Of a stretch of DNA of 64,000 bases, positions 35,736 through 45,192 are shown piece by piece. How positions within the stretch are numbered: the first letter of the stretch is position 1; each line of letters opens with the position of its first letter. The DNA is from Rhizobium sp. CCGE 510. Its GTDB lineage: Bacteria; Pseudomonadota; Alphaproteobacteria; Rhizobiales; Rhizobiaceae. Both the position numbers and the translations under genes were made by a program. Under the pieces are notes generated by a model. The model had not been told where the DNA came from. It did not search any database and worked only from the letters and a program-made list of their open reading frames with translations. Where the stretch lies: NCBI RefSeq assembly GCF_000292525.1, contig NZ_AEYF01000008.1, forward strand, positions 1 to 64,000, given 5' to 3'.

Positions 35736-36653
35736 TCACTCCTTTACCGCACCCGTCATCGAGGACACGTAGTAATCCACGAAGAACGAATAGAGGATCA
35801 CCACCGGCAGCGAGCCGAATAGGGCTCCCGCCATCAGCGCCCCCCATTCGAAGACATCGCCGCGCACCAGTTCGGTCAGCACGCCGACGGGAATAGTTTT
35901 GTTCTCCGATGACTGAATGAACGTAAGGGCATAGATGAATTCGTTCCAGGACAGCGTGAAGGCGAAGATGCCGGCCGAAATCAGCCCCGGCACGGCGAGC
36001 GGCAGGATGATCTTGATCAAGATCTGCCACCGGTTGGCGCCATCCACCAGCGCGCTTTCCTCCAGCTCGAATGGGATCGAGCGGAAATAGCCCATCAGCA
36101 GCCAGGTGCAGAAGGGAATGAGGAAGGTCGGATAGGTGAAGATCAGCGCCAGCCGCGAGTCGTAGATCCCGAGCTTGAAGACGATGAAGGCGAGCGGGAT
36201 GAAGAGGATCGACGGCGGCACGAGATAGGCGAGGAAGATCACCAGGCCGACCGAACGCGAGCCGGTGAAGCGGACGCGCTCGATAGCATAGGCGCCCAAG
36301 ACCGATGCCACCAGCGAGAGGAAGGTCGAGCAGACCGCCACCAGCATCGTGTTCCACAGCCAGCCCGGATAGGATGTCTCGAGGAACAGGTATTTGATAT
36401 GCGCGAGCGTCGGTCCGACCACCCAGAAGGGGCTGTAATTGTTGTAGTCGGTCAGCTGGTCGTTGGGTTTCACCGCGGTGACCGCCATCCAGTAGAACGG
36501 GAAGAGCAGCACGAAGACGAAAACGGCCATCGGCAAATAGAGCATGACGATCCGCCGCGGCAGGCGGTTCAGATAGCTCATGCCTTCGGCATTGTCGGTC
36601 ACGACCTGATCGGCGGTGTTTGCCTGATCGGCGGTGTTTGAACGTGTCGACAT
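35736..36653 (-). CDS. Carbohydrate ABC transporter permease (MalG/UgpE family)
   Basis: A 305-residue CUT1-type permease. The start at ATG 36653 has a GGAGAATG site; the frame upstream of it is antisense-like sequence within the preceding permease. Family features are FYWMAVTAVKPNDQL, the EAA loop IPFELEESALVDGANRWQIL and the closing WGALMAGALFGSLPVVILYS. The N-terminal tail contains a tandem NTADQ repeat (36605-36640). It is the last gene of the sugar importer operon. Confidence 0.93.
   Translation of the reverse strand: MSTRSNTADQANTADQVVTDNAEGMSYLNRLPRRIVMLYLPMAVFVFVLLFPFYWMAVTAVKPNDQLTDYNNYSPFWVVGPTLAHIKYLFLETSYPGWLWNTMLVAVCSTFLSLVASVLGAYAIERVRFTGSRSVGLVIFLAYLVPPSILFIPLAFIVFKLGIYDSRLALIFTYPTFLIPFCTWLLMGYFRSIPFELEESALVDGANRWQILIKIILPLAVPGLISAGIFAFTLSWNEFIYALTFIQSSENKTIPVGVLTELVRGDVFEWGALMAGALFGSLPVVILYSFFVDYYVSSMTGAVKE
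36605..36640 (-). repeat. Two exact tandem copies of an 18-bp unit inside a permease gene
   Basis: CCTGATCGGCGGTGTTTG occurs at 36605-36622 and again at 36623-36640. It keeps frame and duplicates six residues (NTADQA then NTADQV) in the cytoplasmic N-terminal tail. A slippage hotspot is likely. Confidence 0.9.
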
Positions 36654-36675
36654 CGTCATTCTCCTAAACTTGAGC

Positions 36676-37608
36676 TCAATCCTGGCCGCCCTGCTGCCAT
36701 TTGCGCCGCTGCAGGCCAAAGAAGCTGAACATGATCGCGCCGAGCAGGAAGGGCACCATGGCGACTGCGATCGCCGCACCCTCGCCGAGCTGGCCGCCGG
36801 GAATGCCGCGCTGGAACGACAGCGTCGCCATCAGATGCGTGGCGTTGACGGGCCCACCCTTGGTCAGCACGTAGATCAGCTGGAAATCGGTAAAGGTGAA
36901 CAGCACCGAGAAGGTCATCACGACGGCGATGATCGGCGTCAGCATCGGCAGCGTCACATAGCGGAAACGCTGCCAGCTCGTGGCGCCGTCGAGCGAGGCT
37001 GCCTCCTGCAGCGACGCCGGGATCGTCTGCAGCCCGGCAAGCAGCGAGATCGCCACGAAGGGAATGCCGCGCCAGACATTGGCGACGATGACGGATATGC
37101 GCGCATTGATCGGGTCGCCGAGAAAGTTGATCGGTCCGCTGATCAGCCCCAGCTTCATCAGCGACCAGGAGATGATCGAGAACTGGGCATCGTAGATCCA
37201 CCAGAAGGCCAGCGCCGACAGCACCGTCGGCACCACCCAGGGCAGCAGGACGATGGCCCGGAAGAAGGATTTGTAGGGCAGATGCTGGTTGAGCAGCATC
37301 GCCAGCCAGAGGCCGAGCGCGAATTTCAGCACCGAGGCGACGGAGGTGTAGAGAATGGTGTTGAAGACCGACAGCCAGAAGACGGAGTCGTCCATCAGGA
37401 ACTGGTAGTTTTCCAGCCCGATGAAGATGCCGTCGCGGCCGATCCTCGTATCGGTGAAGCCGAGCCAGACGCCGAGCCCCAGCGGGTAGGTGAGAAAGCA
37501 GACGAGGAACACCGCCGCCGGCAGCATGAACAGGAAGCCGAGCACATTGTTGTTCTGCAGGAGCGAAGAGACCGGCCCACGTCTATCCCCCGAATTTGCC
37601 ATCGACAT
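36676..37608 (-). CDS. Carbohydrate ABC transporter permease (MalF/UgpA family)
   Basis: A 310-residue CUT1 permease. The first helix region NVLGFLFMLPAAVFLVCFLT and the EAA loop IPASLQEAASLDGATSWQRF are characteristic. ATG 37608 has a GGAGATAAG site. It partners with the 35736-36653 permease. It is separated from the binding-protein gene by 136 nt containing two strong hairpins. Confidence 0.93.
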   Translation of the reverse strand: MSMANSGDRRGPVSSLLQNNNVLGFLFMLPAAVFLVCFLTYPLGLGVWLGFTDTRIGRDGIFIGLENYQFLMDDSVFWLSVFNTILYTSVASVLKFALGLWLAMLLNQHLPYKSFFRAIVLLPWVVPTVLSALAFWWIYDAQFSIISWSLMKLGLISGPINFLGDPINARISVIVANVWRGIPFVAISLLAGLQTIPASLQEAASLDGATSWQRFRYVTLPMLTPIIAVVMTFSVLFTFTDFQLIYVLTKGGPVNATHLMATLSFQRGIPGGQLGEGAAIAVAMVPFLLGAIMFSFFGLQRRKWQQGGQD

Positions 37609-37649
37609 TGCTTATCTCCAGATCGCGTTTCGAACTCCCGGAGGAGTTT

Positions 37650-37734
37650 GCGGCATGCCGACAGCCGGCATGCCGCTTGTTTCCATGCATGTCGTTATCC
37701 CCGGAACCGCTGCACACTTCCGGGCGACATGCAT
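37650..37734 (-). promoter_or_regulatory. Two strong intercistronic hairpins after the sugar-binding-protein gene
   Basis: Hairpin A has perfect 11-bp arms GCGGCATGCCG (37650-37660) and CGGCATGCCGC (37666-37676) with a 5-nt loop. Hairpin B has outer arms ATGCATGTCG (37685-37694) and CGACATGCAT (37725-37734) plus inner arms CCCGGAA and TTCCGGG. There is no clear T-run, so mRNA stabilisation or partial termination is more likely than full stop. It would favour binding-protein expression over the permeases. Confidence 0.75.
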
Positions 37735-37744
37735 TAAGGATGGC

Positions 37745-39049
37745 TTAGACGCGATAGTAGCGGTTTGCCCGGCGTTCAGCTTCCTTCATCGCATCCTCCG
37801 GCGACATCTGGCCGGTGACGGCGGCGGCATACATGTCGACCAGAACATAGTCGGCCATGGTCGCTGCCGAGGCGTAGCCAAGCGGGCCGGCATAGCCGTT
37901 CGGGCGCAGTTTTTCCGAGGCGCGCGCATAGGGCGCGTGGATCGGATCGGCAGTCCAGATCGGGTTCTTGGCAAAGGCCTTGAGCGGCTGGCAGCAATAG
38001 GCGCTGGAGCCCTGGATCCAGGCATTCATCTGGTCGGCTTCCATCATGAACTTGATGTAGGCCTTGGCCGCTTCCGGATATTTGGTGTGTTTGAAGAGAA
38101 GCAGCGAGCTCGTCTGGCAAAGCTCGACGCTCTTGCCGACCGGGCCGATCGGGAAGTTTGTCGTGCGGATGTCCTTGGCGATCTCGGCGAGCTTCGGGTC
38201 GTTCTTGGCCGTGTAATAGACCGAGACGCCGTTGGCGATCAGCGATACCTGGCCGGCCAGGAAAGCGCGGTTGTTGTTGACGTCCTGCCAGCTCTCCGTG
38301 CCCGGAATGAAGGTCGCGTACAGCTCCTTGGCATAGTTGATCGATGCCAGCGTCTCGGCGCTGTTGATCGTAACCTTGCCGCCTTCATCGACCATCATGC
38401 CGTTATGGCTCCACAGCAGCCAGTGGGCGTAGTTGTTGCCGTCGCCGACGGCCTTGCCGTGCGGGAAGCCGGCCGGCGTGCCCTTTGCCTTCATCGCCTT
38501 GCACAGTTCGAGGAAGCCTGCGGTATCGTTGGGGAATTCGTTGAAACCGGCGGCCTTCACGTGGCTGTCGCGATAGACGACGGCATTGCCGATCGCCGTC
38601 AGTGGCATGGCGATGAAGGTGTCGCCGCGCGTCGCATAACCCTTCACTCCGTCGTACCAGCCCTCATACTTGTTGCCGAGATAATTGCCGAGCTCGGTGA
38701 GATCGACCAGCTTGTCCGGATACTGGTGCGCGTCGTCGAACCAGCACATGATGAGATCGGGACCGGAGCCGACATTGGCCGCAACCGCTGCCTTCGGACG
38801 TATGTCCTCCCAGCTCTCCTTGTCGATGCGTACTTCCACACCGGTCGCTTCAGTGAATTTCTTGGTATTGGCGATCCAGGCCTCTTCATCGCCCTTGACG
38901 AAAGGCGTCCAGCGCAGCAGCCGCAGGCTGGCGCCGCTTTCCGGCGTGTAGGTCGGTTCGGCCTGCGCGAAAGATGGCTTGATGCCGAAGCCGGCAGCAC
39001 CGGCAACGGCTGCCGATGCAGCAAGAAATTCACGTCTCTTGATCGTCAT
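37745..39049 (-). CDS. Sugar ABC transporter substrate-binding protein (SBP_bac_1)
   Basis: A 434-residue extracellular solute-binding protein family 1 member. The N-terminus MTIKRREFLAASAAVAGAAG has the RREFL twin-arginine pattern, so Tat export is likely. It continues GASLRLLRWTPFVKGDEEAW, typical of CUT1 binding proteins, and ALTAIGNAVVYRDSHVKAAG later. It has an AGGAGGATCTC ribosome site. The linked DenD-like dehydrogenase suggests a four-carbon sugar acid or similar ligand, by inference. Confidence 0.92.
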   Translation of the reverse strand: MTIKRREFLAASAAVAGAAGFGIKPSFAQAEPTYTPESGASLRLLRWTPFVKGDEEAWIANTKKFTEATGVEVRIDKESWEDIRPKAAVAANVGSGPDLIMCWFDDAHQYPDKLVDLTELGNYLGNKYEGWYDGVKGYATRGDTFIAMPLTAIGNAVVYRDSHVKAAGFNEFPNDTAGFLELCKAMKAKGTPAGFPHGKAVGDGNNYAHWLLWSHNGMMVDEGGKVTINSAETLASINYAKELYATFIPGTESWQDVNNNRAFLAGQVSLIANGVSVYYTAKNDPKLAEIAKDIRTTNFPIGPVGKSVELCQTSSLLLFKHTKYPEAAKAYIKFMMEADQMNAWIQGSSAYCCQPLKAFAKNPIWTADPIHAPYARASEKLRPNGYAGPLGYASAATMADYVLVDMYAAAVTGQMSPEDAMKEAERRANRYYRV

Positions 39050-39127
39050 GAGATCCTCCTCATTGAAACAGCGGGAGCAATTCCCCGGCGTCCACCTCCC
39101 GCTTGGGTAGACGGCGGCCTGGCATCC

Positions 39128-39164
39128 CCGGAGCGGAAACTCCCATGGAATGCTTGCGCTCCGG
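39128..39164 (-). promoter_or_regulatory. Stem-loop between ATPase and binding-protein genes
   Basis: CCGGAGCG and CGCTCCGG form an 8-bp stem with a 21-nt loop in the 156-nt gap between the ATPase stop and the binding-protein start. Possibly an mRNA-processing element or the leader of a second promoter; no T-run. Confidence 0.4.
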
Positions 39165-39205
39165 CGGCCGGGAAGACTCCTCCCCTCCCGTACCGCCGGA
39201 TGGCA

Positions 39206-40273
39206 TCAGTCGGTCAACCTTTGTCCGCCTTCGGCATCGAAGAGATGGACGTGCGAAGCGTCGATCGCCACGCGGATCGCTTCGCCCGGGCGGGCATTGA
39301 CACGCTCTCGGAACACGCAGCTGACATCGCTGCCGCCAAGGCGAACGTTCAAATGGGTTTCATAGCCGGTGGGTTCGATCACCACGATCTCGGCCGGCAC
39401 CCCGTTCGGATCGAGGGAGATATATTCGGGGCGCAGCCCATAGACGAGCTCACGGCCCACCGCACTCGCCGGCGGATTGGCAACGGGCAGCCGCGTGCCG
39501 TTGGCGGCGACGAACTGATGGGCGTCTTCCGGATCGAGCCTGCCCTTGATCATGTTCATCGCCGGGGAGCCGATGAAGCCGCCGACGAAGAGATTGGCGG
39601 GCTTGTCGTAAAGCTCGAGCGGTGTGCCGATCTGCTCGACGACGCCGTCATGCATGACGACGATCTTGTCGGCCATGGTCATTGCCTCGATCTGGTCGTG
39701 GGTGACGTAAACAGTCGTGGTTTTCAGCCGCTGGTGCAGCTCCTTGATCTCGGCGCGCATGGCGACGCGCAGCTTGGCATCGAGATTGGAGAGCGGTTCG
39801 TCGAACAGGAAGACCTCCGGATCGCGCACGATCGCCCGGCCCATGGCGACACGCTGGCGCTGGCCGCCGGAAAGCTGGCGCGGATAACGGTCGAGCAATT
39901 TATCGAGACCGAGGATGCCGGCGGCATATTTCACCCGCTTTTCGGCCTCGGCCTTCGGCGCCTTGTTGAGCATCAGCGAGAAGCCCATGTTCTGCTCCAC
40001 CGTCATATGCGGATAGAGCGCGTAGTTCTGGAACACCATGGCGATGTCGCGGTCCTTCGGCGGCAGCGTATTGACCACGCGCCCGCCGATCTTGATCTCG
40101 CCGCCGGAAATGTTCTCGAGCCCCGCCAGCATCCGCAGCAGTGTGGATTTGCCGCAGCCGGACGGGCCGACCAGGATGACGAATTCCCCATCGGCGATGT
40201 CGATATCCACGCCTTTGATGACCGGATGCACACCGAAGGATTTCCGCACATCCGCGAATTGAACGCCTGCCAT
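39206..40273 (-). CDS. Sugar ABC transporter ATPase (UgpC/MalK family)
   Basis: A 355-residue protein. Walker A GPSGCGKST is at about residues 36-44. The signature LSGGQRQRVAMGRAI and Walker B VFLFDEPLSNLDAKLR follow, then a C-terminal TOBE/MalK-like domain (GRELVYGLRPEYISL, SHVHLFDAEGGQRL). I take ATG 40273, 6 nt after a GGGAGGA site, rather than GTG 40279. It is the only ATPase in the operon and energises the 35736/36676 permease pair. Confidence 0.93.
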   Translation of the reverse strand: MAGVQFADVRKSFGVHPVIKGVDIDIADGEFVILVGPSGCGKSTLLRMLAGLENISGGEIKIGGRVVNTLPPKDRDIAMVFQNYALYPHMTVEQNMGFSLMLNKAPKAEAEKRVKYAAGILGLDKLLDRYPRQLSGGQRQRVAMGRAIVRDPEVFLFDEPLSNLDAKLRVAMRAEIKELHQRLKTTTVYVTHDQIEAMTMADKIVVMHDGVVEQIGTPLELYDKPANLFVGGFIGSPAMNMIKGRLDPEDAHQFVAANGTRLPVANPPASAVGRELVYGLRPEYISLDPNGVPAEIVVIEPTGYETHLNVRLGGSDVSCVFRERVNARPGEAIRVAIDASHVHLFDAEGGQRLTD

Positions 40274-40423
40274 ACTCACTCCTCCCAGAAATCGAGCGCC
40301 ATGCGCTTTAAGTATTCGTATCTCACTCTGTCTTGCCGGCCGCTGTCATCTCTCCCAAGTCCGTCAGCCACCGCAATCCCGCATCTGTGGGGGGTGCCCG
40401 CGCGGGACCTCCTTCGCGTCTCC

Positions 40424-41416
40424 TCAATCTCCTCGGGACGCAGCCGGAGCATCTTCGGCGAGGTAGACCTCGATCAGCTCGTCGACGCTGGCTTCGGCGG
40501 AAAAACCCAGTTGCGTCGCACGATCAGGCGCAAAGGATTTCGGCCATCCGGCGACGATCCCTTCGATGACCTCGTCGCGGCGACGGTCGATCAATTCGGC
40601 GGCCTCGGGGCCGGCGGCACGGCGCAACGCAGCAATCTGGTCGGCAACGGTGGCGGCGACCCCCGGCATGGTGAGCGTGCGCCGCGCACCCAGCGACGAT
40701 GTGTCGAGCGTCGCGGCGTGGATCAGAAATTTAACGGCGGAACGCGGGCTTGCCAGCCAGTGCTTGACCGTTTCCTCCACGGGGAGAACCGCCCGCTGGC
40801 CAGCCAGCGGCTCCCGCAGAATGCCGGAAAAGAAGCCGGACGCGGCGGCATTCGGGGCGCCCGGCCGGATCACGATGGTCGGCAGTCGAATTCCGACGCC
40901 GTCGACGAAGCCGCGGCGCGAATAGTCGGACAGCAGAAGCTCGGATATCGCCTTTTGCACGCCGTAGCTGGTGAGCGGCGCCTGGATGTAATCGTCGGGG
41001 ATCGGATCGGGAAACGGCGCGCCGTAGACCGCGATCGACGAGGTGAAGACGAGCCGGGGAACATAGGCTTGCCGGCTTCCTTCATGACGGATTGCTTCTA
41101 ACAAAGCTCGGGTGCCATCGAGATTGACCCGGTAGCCGAGTTCGAAATCGCGCTCGGCTTCGCCGGAAACGATCGCGGCGAGATGGAAGATCACGTCGGC
41201 CCGGCGAGCCGCCAGAGCTTCTGCGGCATTGCCTTCGGAAATATCGGCCGCCAGGGCTTCGACCGACGCAACGACGCCGGCTGGCACCGGCGGCGGCGCG
41301 ATATCGACAAGCGTCATGCGGGTGATCGTTTGAACGCCGAGCGAACCGCTGCGTGCCAAGCTGTTGGCGAGCTTCCGGCCGATCATGCCTCCCGCCCCGA
41401 TAATGAGAATATGCAT
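40424..41416 (-). CDS. NAD-dependent epimerase/dehydratase-family dehydrogenase, DenD-like (D-erythronate dehydrogenase)
   Basis: A 330-residue extended SDR. MHILIIGAGGMIGRKLANSL is the nucleotide turn, VIFHLAAIVSGEAERDFELG and the catalytic SSIAVYG plus YGVQKAISELL (Tyr-x3-Lys) follow. The pattern matches the DenD/D-erythronate dehydrogenase family, which oxidises tetronates. ATG 41416 has a GGGGGAATAGG site. Kinase, decarboxylase and isomerase partners (OtnK/C/I) are not in this operon, so the exact substrate remains uncertain. Confidence 0.82.
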   Translation of the reverse strand: MHILIIGAGGMIGRKLANSLARSGSLGVQTITRMTLVDIAPPPVPAGVVASVEALAADISEGNAAEALAARRADVIFHLAAIVSGEAERDFELGYRVNLDGTRALLEAIRHEGSRQAYVPRLVFTSSIAVYGAPFPDPIPDDYIQAPLTSYGVQKAISELLLSDYSRRGFVDGVGIRLPTIVIRPGAPNAAASGFFSGILREPLAGQRAVLPVEETVKHWLASPRSAVKFLIHAATLDTSSLGARRTLTMPGVAATVADQIAALRRAAGPEAAELIDRRRDEVIEGIVAGWPKSFAPDRATQLGFSAEASVDELIEVYLAEDAPAASRGD

Positions 41417-41467
41417 CCTATTCCCCCTGTGTTCGATTTCCTGTCTCACCTGTTCTTCGCCTGCGAA

Positions 41468-42202
41468 CTAGGCAAGGAGCAGTTTGGTTGTCGTGTAAAT
41501 GCGGGTTTCGTGGATCGCGAAGGCCGCGCATGCGGCGTCCGGGTCTCCGGTCTCCAGACCGGCGAGGATCAGCCGGTGATCGGCGATGCTGGTGGCGATC
41601 GTCCCGGGCTGCGAGACGACGCGCCTTCGGTGGCTGAGAAGGTAGGAATAGAGGTCGGCGGCCATGTCAGCCAGCACCGCGTTGCCGCTGGAGCGGTAGA
41701 TGGCGGTGTGAAATTCCCGGTCACAGATCAAGAAGCGAACAGGATCGTCACTGGCGGCTTCCTGTGCGGCGATCGACTGGCGGAGATAATCAAGCGTTGA
41801 AGGCTCCATCCTGACCGCGGCAGCCCTGACGACCTGCGCTTCGATCAACAGCCGCGCCTCATGAACATTGTCGAGACTGTAGGCCGCAATGTCGCGATAG
41901 CGCGCCGCCTGAACAGCCAATTCGCCGACATCTTCCGATGCCACCACCGTGCGCGTTCCCTGCGCAACCGAGAGAATTCCATGCGTGGAAAGGATAAGGA
42001 TCGCGCCACGGACGGTCTCACGGCTGACCGAGAGCGCGGCAGCCAGTTCACGTTCGCTGGGAAGCGGATCACCTGTCTTGAGGATGCCGGTGGCGATGAA
42101 GGTCGCAATCTTCTGGACGACGAAGTCTTTCATCGACTTCTTCGGCGCTCCCCCAAGCGTCGCAACGTCGTCTTCGAGCATTGCTCGAACATCCATCGCC
42201 AT
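41468..42202 (-). CDS. GntR/FCD family transcriptional regulator
   Basis: A 244-residue regulator. The helix-turn-helix is PSERELAAALSVSRETVRGA; the C-terminal FCD domain has DREFHTAIYRSSGNAVLADM. It sits upstream of the DenD/sugar importer operon (51 nt from the DenD start) and is its likely regulator. The start codon is at the end of a perfect 25-bp-arm inverted repeat (42201-42263), so its translation may be controlled by RNA folding. Confidence 0.9.
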   Translation of the reverse strand: MAMDVRAMLEDDVATLGGAPKKSMKDFVVQKIATFIATGILKTGDPLPSERELAAALSVSRETVRGAILILSTHGILSVAQGTRTVVASEDVGELAVQAARYRDIAAYSLDNVHEARLLIEAQVVRAAAVRMEPSTLDYLRQSIAAQEAASDDPVRFLICDREFHTAIYRSSGNAVLADMAADLYSYLLSHRRRVVSQPGTIATSIADHRLILAGLETGDPDAACAAFAIHETRIYTTTKLLLA

Positions 42203-42263
42203 CCCCTCCCCCTGAGGTCTACTGGTCCGGTAAGTGGGCCAGTAGACCTCAGGGGGAGGGGAT
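42201..42263 (-). promoter_or_regulatory. Perfect 25-bp inverted repeat over the GntR start codon and ribosome site
   Basis: Left arm 42201-42225 and right arm 42239-42263 are exact reverse complements over 25 bp, separated by 13 bp (TCCGGTAAGTGGG). On the GntR transcript the 3' arm ends GGGGGAGGGGAT, containing the ribosome site and the first two bases of the ATG. A hairpin of this strength would hide the site. Alternatively, or in addition, the centre is an operator (ACTGGTCC and GGGCCAGT). Confidence 0.85.
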
Positions 42264-42363
42264 TGTCAAACGCTTGATGTCGACATTCCACTCCGCTGTA
42301 ATTTGGAGCGGTTTGGCGAAGGGCAATACCGGCCCTCGGAGAAAATTCATTCCGACAGAACGC

Positions 42364-45009
42364 TCAAGCCGCCTTGGAGATTTTGCCAAGGCGTTTAATC
42401 GCTTGCTCCAGTGGCCGCTGGCCATCGCAGTAATCTTCCCAGGCTGACGACTTCGAAAGCAGCGCCGGCACGGTGCGGATGGTGAAACGTTTGGGGTCGA
42501 GATCCGATTTGACCTGGGTCCAGGTCAGCGGCATCGAGACGGTCGCGCCCGGCCGGGCGCGCGGCGACAAAGGCGCCACGGCCGTCGCCATCCGGTCGTT
42601 ACGGAGATAGTCGAGGAAGATGCGGCCGTTCCTCAGGCTCTTTGTCATCTTGATCAGATAAAGGTCTGGATTATCACGCGCCATCTGTTGGCAGACGTCG
42701 TGCGCGAAGCCCTTCGCTTCCGCCCAGGAAAGAGGTTTGCGCTTGTTGATCGCAAGCGGCGTGACGACGTGCAGGCCCTTGCCGCCGGTCGTCTTGCAAA
42801 AGCTGATCAGACCCAGCGCGTCGAGACGATCGCGCATTTCGCGAGCGGCGGAAACGACGGTGGAGAACGGCAGATCGGGGCCGGGGTCGAGGTCGAACAC
42901 CAGCCGGCCCGGCACCTCCGGCTTATGGGGTTCACAATTCCAGGGATGCAGCTCGACAGCGCCGATCTGTGCGACAGCAGCCAGACCCTCGACCCGGTCG
43001 ATCTGCAGATAGGGCTTTTTGTCACCGAAGACCTTGACCAGTTCGAGAAGGTTCGAGGTGCCGGGCATCGCATGGCGCTGGAAAAACTGCTCGCCGCCAA
43101 CCCCGTCCGGCGTGCGGATGATCGAACAGGGGCGACCCTTAATGTGCTCGATCATCCAGGCGCCGACGGCTTCGTAATAGCGGGCCAAGTCCTCCTTGGT
43201 CACCGCTCTGCGGTCATTGGCATCCGGCCACAGCGGCTTGTCCGGGTTGGAAATCAGCACGCCCATCACTTCGGCCTTGGCGCCTTTGCGGCGAACGGGC
43301 CGGGCCTTCGCCTCCACCGCGGGCTCGGGCACTTCAGTCTCTGCGGGCTTCGCAGGCCGTTCAGCCCTGACCTCCCTGGCCGGCTTGTCCTCGCGCAGAC
43401 CCTTGAAGGCGGCCTGGCGGGCCTGACCGTCGGCGGTCCAGCCGGCGAATTCGATTTCGGCGACCAGTTCCGGCTTCAGCCAGGTGACCTCGGCCTCCTT
43501 TTTTGGCGCGCCGATGCCGGTAAAGGGCGATTTTGCCGTCTCGAGCGCCTTCAGCTTCGGAAGCAGCGATTCCACTTTCTTCGCGCCATAGCCCGTGCCG
43601 ACGCGGCCGACATAGACGAAGTGGTCGCCACGGTAGACGCCGACCAGCAGGGATCGGAATTTGCCATTGGTCTTGGCATAGGCGCCGATCACCACTTCGT
43701 GGCCGGCGCGGCATTTGGACTTCGCCCAGCTTTCGGTGCGGCCGGATTGATAGGGTGCATCGCCCTGTTTGGAAACGATGCCTTCCAGTGAGAGCTTGCA
43801 GGCCGAGCGAAGCACCGCATCGCCGCCGGTTTCGAAATGTTCGACGAAACGCAGGCGGGGATCACCGCCGGCATCCGACAGGAAGTTTCGAAGCCGCGCC
43901 TTGCGTTCGATGAGAGGCAGAGATCGCAAGTCCTTGCCACCCTCATAAAGAAGATCGAAGGCGAAGTAGACGAGATCGCCGGTCCTGCCTTCGGAAATGG
44001 CTGCCTGCAGGGCTGCGAAATCCGGTGCGCCATGGTCGTCGAGGGCGCAGATCTCGCCGTCGATGATGGCGCCGGGCAGCGCCGATGCCGCCTCGGCGAT
44101 CTCCGGATATTTGCCGGTCCAGTCGAGCCCCTTCCGGGTCTTCAGCGTCGCCTCGCCCTCGAGCGTGCGCATCTGGATGCGGTAGCCGTCGAACTTGATC
44201 TCATGAATCCAGCCCGTGCCGGCCGGCGGCCGCTCCAGGGTTTGGCAAAGTTGCGGCTCAATGAAGTCCGGAAGGTCGACGGTCGGAACCTTCTTCTGCT
44301 TGCTTCCGGCTCGGCGGTCCTCTTTTCTCTCTTCGGCAGCCAGCCCGTGGTTGCTGTCCCAGATGGCATCCGCCTTGATATCACCGCCCTTGATCATGAA
44401 CGGTTTTGGCTTTCGGCCTTTGCCGGCGGCGATCGCGTCCATCGTTCGGCCGGAGGCCACCGAGGTGTCCTTCTCTTCCAGGATCGCCGCGCCATCCTCT
44501 TCGACCGAGAACTCGTCGTGGTGCTTGATCAACAGCCAGTTGGTGCGCTTGCCCCGATCGCGGTCATTGCGCATGCGCACCAGCACGAAGCTTCCGTGCA
44601 GCCTTTCGCCTTCCAGGGTGAACTTGAAGTCACCCTTGGCCAGGGCCTGCTCCGGGCTCTTGTTTCCCTCCGGCTCCCAATAGCCGCGGTCCCACAACAT
44701 CACCGTGCCGCCGCCATACTGCCCTTTCGGAATCGTGCCTTCGAAATCGCCATAGTCGAGCGGGTGATCCTCCACCTCGACGGCCAGCCGCTTGTCGTGC
44801 GGATCGAGCGATGGGCCTTTGGTGACCGCCCAGGATTTGAACACGCCGTCGAGTTCGAGCCGCAGGTCGTAATGCAGCCGGGTGGCATCATGTTTCTGGA
44901 TGATGAAGCGACGGCGATTGCTGCGCGCGATCTGCTTGTCGCCGCTCGGCTCCGCCGTCTTTTGAAAGTCGCGCTTCGATCGATATGTCGAGAGGTTGTC
45001 ACTGGCCAT
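42364..45009 (-). CDS. ligD: ATP-dependent DNA ligase D (LigD)
   Basis: An 881-residue three-domain NHEJ ligase. The N-terminal phosphoesterase domain has [20 protein letters not shown] and the central ligase has the nucleotidyl-lysine motif HEIKFDGYR. The C-terminal polymerase/primase domain has [12 protein letters not shown] and [22 protein letters not shown] 45009 follows a GGGGAACGACC leader; the upstream frame extension is not family sequence. LigD works with Ku at double-strand breaks. No ku gene is in the window. Confidence 0.95.
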   Translation of the reverse strand: MASDNLSTYRSKRDFQKTAEPSGDKQIARSNRRRFIIQKHDATRLHYDLRLELDGVFKSWAVTKGPSLDPHDKRLAVEVEDHPLDYGDFEGTIPKGQYGGGTVMLWDRGYWEPEGNKSPEQALAKGDFKFTLEGERLHGSFVLVRMRNDRDRGKRTNWLLIKHHDEFSVEEDGAAILEEKDTSVASGRTMDAIAAGKGRKPKPFMIKGGDIKADAIWDSNHGLAAEERKEDRRAGSKQKKVPTVDLPDFIEPQLCQTLERPPAGTGWIHEIKFDGYRIQMRTLEGEATLKTRKGLDWTGKYPEIAEAASALPGAIIDGEICALDDHGAPDFAALQAAISEGRTGDLVYFAFDLLYEGGKDLRSLPLIERKARLRNFLSDAGGDPRLRFVEHFETGGDAVLRSACKLSLEGIVSKQGDAPYQSGRTESWAKSKCRAGHEVVIGAYAKTNGKFRSLLVGVYRGDHFVYVGRVGTGYGAKKVESLLPKLKALETAKSPFTGIGAPKKEAEVTWLKPELVAEIEFAGWTADGQARQAAFKGLREDKPAREVRAERPAKPAETEVPEPAVEAKARPVRRKGAKAEVMGVLISNPDKPLWPDANDRRAVTKEDLARYYEAVGAWMIEHIKGRPCSIIRTPDGVGGEQFFQRHAMPGTSNLLELVKVFGDKKPYLQIDRVEGLAAVAQIGAVELHPWNCEPHKPEVPGRLVFDLDPGPDLPFSTVVSAAREMRDRLDALGLISFCKTTGGKGLHVVTPLAINKRKPLSWAEAKGFAHDVCQQMARDNPDLYLIKMTKSLRNGRIFLDYLRNDRMATAVAPLSPRARPGATVSMPLTWTQVKSDLDPKRFTIRTVPALLSKSSAWEDYCDGQRPLEQAIKRLGKISKAA

Positions 45010-45192
45010 GGTCGTTCCCCAAACAGCATATCCAAGCATGGAATGCCGGCTGGCGGCTGGAGGTTCCATGATGGCCTGCTCCCGCTGAATATTGGCAACA
45101 CGCGCAAAGCGGCAATACGGTGAAAAAAATTCGCCGTCGCGTCGTATCGTTCTCATGCTTCAAACGTTAATTGCTACCACCGGGATGCAGAC

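Noticed and set aside
35317-36357. A 346-codon minus-strand frame between the peroxiredoxin and sugar permease
   Set aside because: It is out-of-frame permease sequence running into the peroxiredoxin gene; the true permease and peroxiredoxin frames explain the DNA.
37490-41101. A very long plus-strand open frame (1203 codons) across the sugar importer operon
   Set aside because: It runs antisense through five clear minus-strand genes with ABC and SDR motifs; GC-rich codon bias keeps the opposite strand free of stops.
43837-45123. A 428-codon plus-strand open frame
   Set aside because: Antisense to LigD, whose three domains are unmistakable on the minus strand.
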